A DNA stretch of 64,000 nucleotides from Vibrio penaeicida (lineage in GTDB: Bacteria; Pseudomonadota; Gammaproteobacteria; Enterobacterales; Vibrionaceae): positions 1,050 through 65,049 of the forward strand of contig NZ_BFAQ01000004.1 in the NCBI RefSeq assembly GCF_002933855.1, in the 5' to 3' direction. The notes beneath the pieces are model-generated. The model saw only the letters and a program-made list of their open reading frames with translations. It made no database searches and was not told where the DNA came from. Below, piece by piece: positions 44,514 to 51,337 of the stretch; the stretch's first letter is position 1, and each line of letters starts with the position of its first letter. Made by a program: the position numbers and the translations under genes.

Positions 44514-45524
44514 ATGGAAAAAACGGTAACGAAAGCGCCTGCTGCATCGGCGACGATAGGCTCTAAAACCACCAACAATAATGGAAACGCGTTCAAAACC
44601 CGTTACATATTATTGATTGGGTTGATTGTCATTACAGCCATTGGGTTCAGCATTGCGAACGAAAACTTTTACTCACTCGCTAACATAGGGATTTTGCTTC
44701 GAAGTATTGCGGTACTTTTCTTGGTGAGTATGGCGATGACATACATCATGCTCACGGCGGGTATCGATCTTTCTGTCGGATCCAATGTCGCCTTTTCCGG
44801 TGGCGTAGGGGTGATAGTGCTGACCACAACAGGCATTCCCTTATTGGGGTTCATTGCTGCTATCGTTGCGGGTGTTGCGATCGGTTTTATCAACGGGTTT
44901 TTCGTCGGAAAGCTCAAGTTGAGTGCATTTATGATCACCTTGGCGACCATGGCTCTTGCCAGAGGGCTGGCGTTGGTGATTTATGATGCCGATTCTATTG
45001 ATGTCACGGATTCCGTCTTTCTTTGGCTGGGCGGCACGTCTTATGGTTCCTTCCCAGTGGTGATTGTGTTTGTTGCCCTCGTGTATTTTGCGCTCTCTAC
45101 GTTACTGTATCGAACGGCATATGGACGAGACGTGTACGCTGTTGGCAGCAATGAGGATACGGCTTACGTCAACGGCAGAAGACCGCAACGAACCATCATG
45201 TCTGTTTATATGTTGGGTGGCTTAATGGCTGGGTTGGCGGCGATCGTCACTGTCGGGCGCGTTTCATCGGGTCAACCATGGGCTGGTCTCTATCTGGAGT
45301 TTGATGCCATAACCGCAGTCGTACTTGGAGGCACCAGTTTATTTGGAGGCCGAGGACGTTTATTTGGCACCATTCTAGGCGTACTACTCTACGGGATTAT
45401 CGTTAACGGGTTGATTTTGACGAATACAAATCCGTATCTGCAGAGTGTTATAAAAGGCTCTATTTTGCTGGGTGTCGTCTTGATAGACACATTGAGCCAA
45501 CGCCGACATAACGCGAAAGCATAG
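44514..45524 (+). CDS. Sugar ABC transporter permease (RbsC type), second
   Basis: 336 residues, about 8-10 membrane helices. It carries the same family motifs as the first permease in diverged form (TAGIDLSVGSNVAFSGG; AVVLGGTSLFGGRGRLFGT). Together with the gene at 42303 it suggests a heterodimeric channel. The ATG follows AAGG very closely (0-base gap), so initiation may be weak or coupled. A 52-base gap leads to the ATPase. Confidence 0.92.
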   Translation: MEKTVTKAPAASATIGSKTTNNNGNAFKTRYILLIGLIVITAIGFSIANENFYSLANIGILLRSIAVLFLVSMAMTYIMLTAGIDLSVGSNVAFSGGVGVIVLTTTGIPLLGFIAAIVAGVAIGFINGFFVGKLKLSAFMITLATMALARGLALVIYDADSIDVTDSVFLWLGGTSYGSFPVVIVFVALVYFALSTLLYRTAYGRDVYAVGSNEDTAYVNGRRPQRTIMSVYMLGGLMAGLAAIVTVGRVSSGQPWAGLYLEFDAITAVVLGGTSLFGGRGRLFGTILGVLLYGIIVNGLILTNTNPYLQSVIKGSILLGVVLIDTLSQRRHNAKA

Positions 45525-45576
45525 CGAGTATTTCAATGGATGAAGAAAAGCTTTTAGACAGAAAAGGAATGGCAGC

Positions 45577-47085
45577 ATGAAAAGCGAAAAACGGCTCGAA
45601 ATGAACAACATCTGTAAGCGTTTTTTTGAGACAAAAGCGCTGGATGCCGTCGATTTTACTTGTCAGTCGGGTGAGGTTCACGCATTGGTTGGGCTAAATG
45701 GGGCCGGAAAATCGACGCTAACCAAAGTCTTAGGGGGCGTTTATTCTGCTGATGAAGGGGAAATCTTATTGAATGGTTCGCCTATTCGAATTGAAAAGCC
45801 TTCGGATGCGAACTCACATGGCATCAGTACCATCCACCAAGAATACTCCCTTATTAATGAGTTAACGGTGTTTGGGAATATATTCCTTGGGCGAGAAATT
45901 CACTATTCAGGTACGCCCTTTCTCAATAAAAAAGAGATGATTCGCCGAGTCCAAGCCCAATTGGACTTGTTTGGGCTAACGATAGACCCAGCGGCACCTG
46001 TGCATTCTTTGAATTCGGGTGAAAAACAGATTGTAGAAATCATTCGATCCATCATGACCGACAGTTGGTTAATTGTGATGGATGAGCCGACGTCTGCGTT
46101 ATCTGAAGAGGACAAATTAAAGCTGTTTGAATTTGTGGAAAAGATGACACAACAAAACATCAGCATTATTTACATCTCTCACCACATGCCTGAAATCTTC
46201 GGTTTGGCTGATCGAGTCACAGTGATGCGCGACGGCAAAATTGTGCTGAGCGACAAAGTGGTTGATACCTCTGAAAACAATGTTATTCGAGCGATGACAG
46301 GAGACGATTTGGATGATTTCGTTAAACCTGAAAAACGCGTCGGCGACGAAGTGCTGCTATCGCTAAAGAATGCATCAAAAGCGGGTAGCTTTGAAGGCGT
46401 ATCTTTTGATGTGCGCTGCGGCGAAATTGTGGTTATGACAGGTTTAAGGGGGTGTGGTGCCCCCGATGTTGCTAAAGCCATATTTGGTTTGGATAAGCAC
46501 TACACTGGCGACATCTTCTATCAAGGCGAGCGTCTAAAGCGTGGGCAAGGTCCGGATGTCTCAGTGAATATCGGGATGGGTTTTGTCTCTGAGAACCGCG
46601 ACAAAAATGGCATTCTTCCCTCCCTTTCAGTGGAAGCTAACATTGTGTTGCCATTTATTCATAAACGCACAAAAAGCGGTCTCATCCAACAACATGATGT
46701 GGAAGAAGTGGTTTCAAACGCCATTCTAGAAACCGGCACAAAAACAGAATCACCGGCCCAAGAGATCCAATTTTTAAGTGGCGGAAATAAGCAAAAAATC
46801 TGCTTTTCTCGCTGGCTAGATAAAGACTTAAAGCTTCTGATTTTGCTTGAGCCGACCCGTGGAATTGATGTTCATGCTAAAGCAGACATCTACAGAATCA
46901 TCGAAGATTTGGCGAGTCGGGGTGTCGCCATATTGGTGCTTTCTTATGAAATTGATGAAGTCATCATGCTAGCGGATAGAGTGCTGACAATGTACGAAGG
47001 CAGAACGGTTACGGAGTATGGTCTGCAAGATATGGATAAAGAACAAATGCTGGCAGATATGGCGGGTGTGAAGTCAGCCAGCTAA
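45577..47085 (+). CDS. Sugar ABC transporter ATPase with two nucleotide-binding domains (RbsA/MglA type)
   Basis: 502 residues with duplicated ABC domains. Domain 1: Walker A GLNGAGKST (39-47), signature LNSGEKQ, Walker B IVMDEPTSAL. Domain 2: a degenerate Walker A (GLRGCGAPDVAK), signature LSGGNKQK and LLEPTRGIDVHAK, which is normal for the RbsA family. It powers uptake by the two permeases. Ribosome site AAGGAAT. Thirty-five bases later comes the hydroxylase gene. Confidence 0.95.
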   Translation: MKSEKRLEMNNICKRFFETKALDAVDFTCQSGEVHALVGLNGAGKSTLTKVLGGVYSADEGEILLNGSPIRIEKPSDANSHGISTIHQEYSLINELTVFGNIFLGREIHYSGTPFLNKKEMIRRVQAQLDLFGLTIDPAAPVHSLNSGEKQIVEIIRSIMTDSWLIVMDEPTSALSEEDKLKLFEFVEKMTQQNISIIYISHHMPEIFGLADRVTVMRDGKIVLSDKVVDTSENNVIRAMTGDDLDDFVKPEKRVGDEVLLSLKNASKAGSFEGVSFDVRCGEIVVMTGLRGCGAPDVAKAIFGLDKHYTGDIFYQGERLKRGQGPDVSVNIGMGFVSENRDKNGILPSLSVEANIVLPFIHKRTKSGLIQQHDVEEVVSNAILETGTKTESPAQEIQFLSGGNKQKICFSRWLDKDLKLLILLEPTRGIDVHAKADIYRIIEDLASRGVAILVLSYEIDEVIMLADRVLTMYEGRTVTEYGLQDMDKEQMLADMAGVKSAS

Positions 47086-47120
47086 AGAGTGCGCGGTGGA
47101 CGTGCATTTAGGAGAAAATA

Positions 47121-48173
47121 ATGACAAGGAAATCAAAAGAGGTATTGGACGAGCATAACCAAGTTCGGGACCGAAGAGGCGAGTGGCGTTCAGGCAATCC
47201 GGTATACGAAGAACCGGTTTTTGTATGGCCACCAAAACCCAAAGAATTTGTAAAGTGGTTCTTAGGGATGCCTGGTTATATTTTCCCGTGGAATATTGGT
47301 TATGTTGCCCTATCGGTGATTGTGATGATGTATTTCACTCCTGAATTGAGCCGCATGGAAACCTTTTCTGTAGATTGGGTGATAGAAATACTCATCAGGA
47401 ATATTGTGTTGTTAACCGTGATTGCTGGTGCACTTCATATGTGGTTATACGGTTACAAAAAACAGGGCAGAAAATTCAAATACAACGGTCGGTGGATGGC
47501 AAAAAATGATCCATTATTTTTGTTTAACGATCAGGTTCATGACAATATTTTTTGGAGCATTGTTTCAGGCTGCACCATCTGGACGGCTTATGAAGTGATT
47601 CTTTGGTGGATGTATGCCAATAGTTTACTGCCTTACATTGATTTTCAATCCAACCCCATCTGGTTTGTGCTTTGGCTGGTTTTAATGCCCGTTTGGCGTC
47701 TGTTCCACTTCTATTGGATCCATCGCCTGATTCATTGGGAACCCTTGTATCAGCGCGTGCATTATCTGCATCATAAAAACGTCAACATAGGTCCTTGGTC
47801 TGGCATGGCGATGCATCCGGTTGAGCATATTTTGTACTTCAGTTGTATGCTCATTCATTTAATTGTGCCTAGCCATCCATTCCACATGTTGTTTAACGGA
47901 ATTCATACCGGGGTAACGCCAGCACAAGGGCATTCTGGATTTGATGAAATTGTTTTGGGCGATGAGTTGAGTGTAAAGAATGCGCAGATTATGCATTACA
48001 TGCACCACCGTTATCACACCGTGAATTTTGGTGAAAGCATCATTCCATTGGACAAGTGGTTTGGCAGTTTCCATAACGGTTCACCTGAAGCAGAAGAATC
48101 GTTTCGAAAAGCGAAGCGCCGTTCTCGGGAACCGAGTCCGAATCAATCTGCCGATAGTAAGGATAAGCAATGA
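47121..48173 (+). CDS. Sterol desaturase/fatty acid hydroxylase superfamily membrane diiron oxygenase
   Basis: A 350-residue integral membrane protein with several helices (about 53-72, 88-110, 143-166, 180-200, 238-256). It has the His clusters expected for a nonheme diiron site: H201-x3-H205, H214-x2-HH218, H232-x3-H236 and H292-x2-HH-x2-H299. Such enzymes hydroxylate or cleave alkyl, ether or sterol substrates with O2 and reducing power. It is unusual that the gene lies inside a sugar ABC operon (35 bases after the ATPase) and overlaps its FAD reductase gene by 4 bases. Substrate unknown; O-demethylation or ether cleavage of an imported sugar or polyol derivative is one idea. Confidence 0.85.
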   Translation: MTRKSKEVLDEHNQVRDRRGEWRSGNPVYEEPVFVWPPKPKEFVKWFLGMPGYIFPWNIGYVALSVIVMMYFTPELSRMETFSVDWVIEILIRNIVLLTVIAGALHMWLYGYKKQGRKFKYNGRWMAKNDPLFLFNDQVHDNIFWSIVSGCTIWTAYEVILWWMYANSLLPYIDFQSNPIWFVLWLVLMPVWRLFHFYWIHRLIHWEPLYQRVHYLHHKNVNIGPWSGMAMHPVEHILYFSCMLIHLIVPSHPFHMLFNGIHTGVTPAQGHSGFDEIVLGDELSVKNAQIMHYMHHRYHTVNFGESIIPLDKWFGSFHNGSPEAEESFRKAKRRSREPSPNQSADSKDKQ

Positions 48174-49384
48174 GTGTTCCTATAGTCATTATCGGCGCTG
48201 GGTATGCAGGTACATCTGCTGCGATATCTGCACGAAAATCAGGTTTTAGTGGCGATATTTTGTTGTATGGAGCTGAGGCAGTTTTACCTTATGAACGGCC
48301 GACTTTATCTAAATGGGGCCCGAGCGGCATTGAACAAAAAGCCGTGTTCCCAGAATCCTTTTATGAAGAATATCGTGTTTCTTTGCAGCTTGGCGAGGAG
48401 GTGATAGCGATTGATGTTAATGATAAAGCCATTACGACAAGTACTCATCAAACGGTGCACTATCAAAGCTTGATTCTCGCGACTGGGGCGAAACCGAGAA
48501 CGTTGCCCAATCTTCAAATTAGCCCACGTGTTCATTACCTTAGAACGCTATCTGATGCTCAAAACATGCAGCAAACTTGTGGCTCATCAAAGCACGTATT
48601 ACTGATTGGCGCTGGGTTTATTGGGTTGGAGTTAGCGGCATCGTTACGAGCCATTGGAGTTCAGATAACCGTGATTGAACGCGCGCCCGAAATTTTGTCT
48701 CGATCGATCCCACCTGAAATTGCCAGCGTGCTTTATCGATACCATGTAGAGAATGGCGTGACATTTCACTTGGGAGAAAGCAATAGCACTCTTCAGGTTG
48801 GTCAACATAGTGTATCAATCAGCTTGGGAAACGGTGATATCGTAGAGGCTGATCATGCGATTGTCGGTATCGGTTCAATACCCAACACACAACTAGCAGA
48901 CCAAGCGGGCATTCTATGTGAAGACGGTATTATGGTGGATGAGCAGTTAAAAACATCCGACCCCTATATCTTTGCTGCGGGAGACTGTTGTTGTTATCGC
49001 ACTCCAATAGGGTCTGCGCTTAGGTTAGAGTCTTGGTTAACCGCGGGGCAGCAAGGCACGGTTGCAGGAGCAAACGCCGCGGGTGAAATACGTATGTATA
49101 CGGATGTCCCTTACTTTTGGTCTGATCAAAATGAATTTACTCTCCAAGTCGCTGGGTATCCATCATTAGGCACAACGAGCGTTATCAGAGAGTTCAACCA
49201 CGAAGCGTTGCTTCATTTTTCATTAAGTGATGATGGACGCCTGATGTGCGTTTCAGGAATTGCTAAAGGAAATGCTATCGCGAGAGATGTGCGCATGGCT
49301 CAAAAGCTCATTTCAAAAGGGGCTAAGCTAGATGCCTCAGTTTTGGCAGATGCTGATGTAGCGCTAAAATCGTTGCTTAAATAG
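48170..49384 (+). CDS. FAD-dependent ferredoxin reductase (rubredoxin/putidaredoxin reductase type)
   Basis: A 404-residue pyridine nucleotide-disulfide oxidoreductase of the class that reduces ferredoxins. FAD motif IGAGYAGTSAA (8-18), middle ATGAKPRTLPN, NAD(P)H motif IGAGFIGLELAASL, second FAD motif FAAGDCCCY. The C-terminal ~80 residues match the reductase_C domain of oxygenase-linked enzymes. Start overlaps the hydroxylase stop (ATGA), so it almost certainly supplies electrons to that oxygenase through the Rieske ferredoxin encoded next to it on the other strand. Confidence 0.9.
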   Translation: MSVPIVIIGAGYAGTSAAISARKSGFSGDILLYGAEAVLPYERPTLSKWGPSGIEQKAVFPESFYEEYRVSLQLGEEVIAIDVNDKAITTSTHQTVHYQSLILATGAKPRTLPNLQISPRVHYLRTLSDAQNMQQTCGSSKHVLLIGAGFIGLELAASLRAIGVQITVIERAPEILSRSIPPEIASVLYRYHVENGVTFHLGESNSTLQVGQHSVSISLGNGDIVEADHAIVGIGSIPNTQLADQAGILCEDGIMVDEQLKTSDPYIFAAGDCCCYRTPIGSALRLESWLTAGQQGTVAGANAAGEIRMYTDVPYFWSDQNEFTLQVAGYPSLGTTSVIREFNHEALLHFSLSDDGRLMCVSGIAKGNAIARDVRMAQKLISKGAKLDASVLADADVALKSLLK

Positions 49385-49393
49385 TAAAGAAAT

Positions 49394-49414
49394 GGGGTAG
49401 CTCATGGCTACCCT
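49394..49414. terminator. Hairpin between convergent reductase and Rieske genes
   Basis: GGGTAGC (49395-49401), loop TCATG, GCTACCC (49407-49413). T runs are poor, and the Rieske stop codon (49408-49410) is inside the right arm. A weak terminator or transcript-end hairpin. Confidence 0.45.
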
Positions 49415-49722
49415 AACTCTATGTATACCTTGTTATCCTTAACGACAACAGGGTATGTTTTTAGATCAATACAGGCTGGTGCCACGGTCGCAATACCATC
49501 ACGATAGTCAAACGCACCGAAATGTCTCGGACATTCAATTTCATACTCATCGACTAACCCTTCAGATAGGTGCGCTTCTTCATGTGTGCAAAAGCCCGCA
49601 GTTGCGTAAAAATCCCCATCGGGACTTCTGTATATCGCGTACGTTTTATTGTCTAAATCAAACCTTCTTACGCTTTCTAGATCCATGTCTTGTTCATCAC
49701 AGACATAATATTGCTCTTCCAT
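49408..49722 (-). CDS. Rieske-type [2Fe-2S] ferredoxin
   Basis: A 104-residue soluble electron carrier of the dioxygenase-ferredoxin type. The two cluster-binding motifs are complete: C45-T-H47 (GFCTHEEAHL) and C64-P-R-H67 (IECPRHFGAFD). ATG 49722 with AAGGA six bases upstream is chosen over an in-frame TTG seven codons earlier. Convergent with the FAD reductase and preceded by a TGGTAATACCA operator. It probably shuttles electrons from that reductase to the diiron hydroxylase, making a three-part oxygenase system. Confidence 0.9.
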   Translation of the reverse strand: MEEQYYVCDEQDMDLESVRRFDLDNKTYAIYRSPDGDFYATAGFCTHEEAHLSEGLVDEYEIECPRHFGAFDYRDGIATVAPACIDLKTYPVVVKDNKVYIELG

Positions 49723-49754
49723 AGTGCATCCTTGTACTACCAAAAGTTATATTA

Positions 49755-49765
49755 TGGTAATACCA
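49755..49765. promoter_or_regulatory. GntR/FadR-type operator, Rieske gene
   Basis: TGGTAATACCA (arms TGGTA/TACCA) 33-43 bases upstream of the Rieske ATG. The 12-mer ATGGTAATACCA is identical to the site in front of the dehydratase gene 14 kb away, read on the same coding orientation. Confidence 0.75.
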
Positions 49766-49865
49766 TATCTGGATGGAAATCCACCAATGGTTGAGCGGAA
49801 ACAGGAAGAGTTTCAAGGTTGAAACAATACTAAGCACCTTGATGTCATTTGGGTATGGAGAATAT

Positions 49866-49889
49866 AAAAATGCCAGCATTACGCTGGCA
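49866..49889 (-). terminator. Terminator of the MarR gene
   Basis: TGCCAGC (49871-49877) pairs with GCTGGCA (49883-49889). On the minus strand it runs into TTTTT (49866-49870). It lies 57 bases after the MarR stop. Confidence 0.8.
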
Positions 49890-49918
49890 CTAAAAGATGG
49901 ATTTTAAGCAGTAGAGGC

Positions 49919-49960
49919 TTAATATTCGAAACTTAGTATTCGCAACTTAGTATTCGAAAA
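49919..49960. repeat. Three 14-nt tandem copies across the MarR stop codon
   Basis: TTAATATTCGAAAC (49919-49932), TTAGTATTCGCAAC (49933-49946), TTAGTATTCGAAAA (49947-49960). On the coding strand each unit repeats the last codons and stop (F-E-Y-stop) of the MarR gene. Only the first is used. Confidence 0.88.
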
Positions 49961-50432
49961 TACTTGGGTTGTAGCGCATGACCATACCTTTCATCGCTTC
50001 ATGAATGATCTGTTGGTGTTCTTCACTTACGTGGGCAACGGCTTCTTGCAGCTCGTTGTTGATGATTTTTGAAAGCTCGTCGTGAACTTTTTTGCCTTTT
50101 AACGTAAGGAAGATCTTTTTGGCATTTTTATGCGTTGGATCTGGGGTCGAGGCGATGTATTCATTTTTTTCTGCGTGGCGGATTAAGCTGGTCATTGTGC
50201 CTTTACTGCGCTGCAGTCTTTCTGCTAACACGCTTGGGCGAAGGCCATCTTCATAATCCAGCTCCATTAACACAAGAAGCTGCTCGACATTGATTTCTTT
50301 GTAGAGCTTTTGAATTTCTAATTGAATTCGGTTTTGCATTTGTCGCGTTGCAATCCAGCTAATTCCAGCAGTCGTTTCGTAAGGTTTAGGTTTTTTATTG
50401 TCTGCCACTTTGTTGGCCCTCGACTTATTCAT
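49947..50432 (-). CDS. MarR family transcriptional regulator
   Basis: 161 residues. Winged helix-turn-helix in the middle (about 55-115): ELDYEDGLRPSVLAERLQRS, then KGTMTSLIRHAEKNEYI with the wing PDPTHKNAKKIFLT. The N-terminal ~20 residues are Lys-rich and likely disordered. The target is unknown. The neighbouring oxygenase genes carry GntR-type rather than MarR-type sites; the MAPEG promoter at 22.5 kb has MarR-like palindromes, but the link is speculative. Confidence 0.88.
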   Translation of the reverse strand: MNKSRANKVADNKKPKPYETTAGISWIATRQMQNRIQLEIQKLYKEINVEQLLVLMELDYEDGLRPSVLAERLQRSKGTMTSLIRHAEKNEYIASTPDPTHKNAKKIFLTLKGKKVHDELSKIINNELQEAVAHVSEEHQQIIHEAMKGMVMRYNPSIFEY

Positions 50433-50951
50433 ATGATCTATTGCAACATCTTAAGCATATCAAGGTTCGAAGTAAAAGGTATTTACTCAGTAAACTATTT
50501 TTTTGCGATCGATGAACGTTTGGTTTTATGTGAAATTGCATCCAATTTCAAACCTATTCGGATCAAGTTTATGTAACTGTTTGAATCTTTTGACATCAAA
50601 GAATCATATCAACGTCACCTCTTAAAAAATAGGGTCTTTATTCATATTGGTTTTACGTAAGATCTCCATCTAACTGCATTGGCGCATCCTCAACCTTGTT
50701 TCAAAATTCAAATTGATTCCACTTCAAGTTAATGAGTATAAACGCAGTTTCATCGATGTGCAGAGCGTTAAATTTGGCCCCTTTGTTTCCGTTTGGAAGA
50801 TCGCCATCTACACTCAAACTTGGTGGTTTATTGAGCGAGTTCTCATTCGAACAACTCTGAACTGCCGAGATTTCTAACACAGACAAAAAATGTATGTTGT
50901 CTTGCGTTATGAAACTAGTTGAGTTATTAAAATTAGAAAACACGAAATAGT
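50433..50951. other. Intergenic region without a credible gene
   Basis: About 520 AT-rich bases between the MarR and CBM48 genes. One minus-strand frame of 80 codons (50701-50943) has no ribosome site or recognisable motif. No tRNA, hairpin terminator or repeat was recognised. Promoters of the two divergent genes should be here. Confidence 0.4.
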
Positions 50952-51272
50952 ATGGAGTTGGTTGTGATTAACAAAAAGTTTTTTAAGACTAAGAATGAGG
51001 TTGAAGTGACGTTTGAGCTGGACGAGAAAGAAGCCAGTTCCGTTGCGATTGTTGCGGATTTTCTTGACTGGAAAGCCGAGCCAATGAAGCGCAATAAAAA
51101 AGACAAAATCTTTAAGTTCAAAACGCGTTTACCCAAAGACCAAGAATTTGAGTTTCGGTATCTTGTGAATGAATCAAATTGGGTTAATGACGCCAATGCA
51201 GACAAGTATGTACCAAACTCATTTGGTCAGGACAATTGCTTGGTTTCGACCAGAGAACGCTCGGTGAAATGA
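50952..51272 (+). CDS. Stand-alone CBM48/isoamylase N-terminal (glycogen-binding) domain protein
   Basis: 106 residues forming only the beta-sandwich domain usually found at the N terminus of glycogen branching and debranching enzymes or in AMPK beta subunits. Key segments: VEVTFELDEKEASSVAIVAD, then FLDWKAEPMKR, EFEFRYLVNESNWVNDANAD. No catalytic domain follows. Small proteins of this kind occur in vibrios and other gammaproteobacteria; the role, perhaps glycogen or polysaccharide binding, is unproved. Terminator follows. Confidence 0.82.
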   Translation: MELVVINKKFFKTKNEVEVTFELDEKEASSVAIVADFLDWKAEPMKRNKKDKIFKFKTRLPKDQEFEFRYLVNESNWVNDANADKYVPNSFGQDNCLVSTRERSVK

Positions 51273-51307
51273 TTCCCAGCATAGGTGGTGGAAATCGAGC
51301 CTAATAA

Positions 51308-51337
51308 AGCCCCGAACTGATTCAGCTTCGGGGTTTT
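51308..51337. terminator. Bidirectional terminator
   Basis: CCCCGAA (51310-51316) pairs with TTCGGGG (51327-51333), with inner pairs CTGA/TCAG and TTTT after. It lies between the CBM48 gene and the convergent GGDEF-EAL gene, whose stop lies in it. Confidence 0.75.

Noticed and set aside
49947..50432. MarR protein as regulator of the adjacent Rieske/oxygenase genes
   Set aside because: The only palindrome in front of the Rieske gene is of the TGGTA/TACCA FadR type and identical to the one at the dehydratase, so the GntR protein is the better candidate.
50701..50943. 80-codon minus-strand frame in the gap after the MarR gene
   Set aside because: No ribosome site, no recognisable motif, in AT-rich intergenic DNA; kept as unassigned region rather than a gene.
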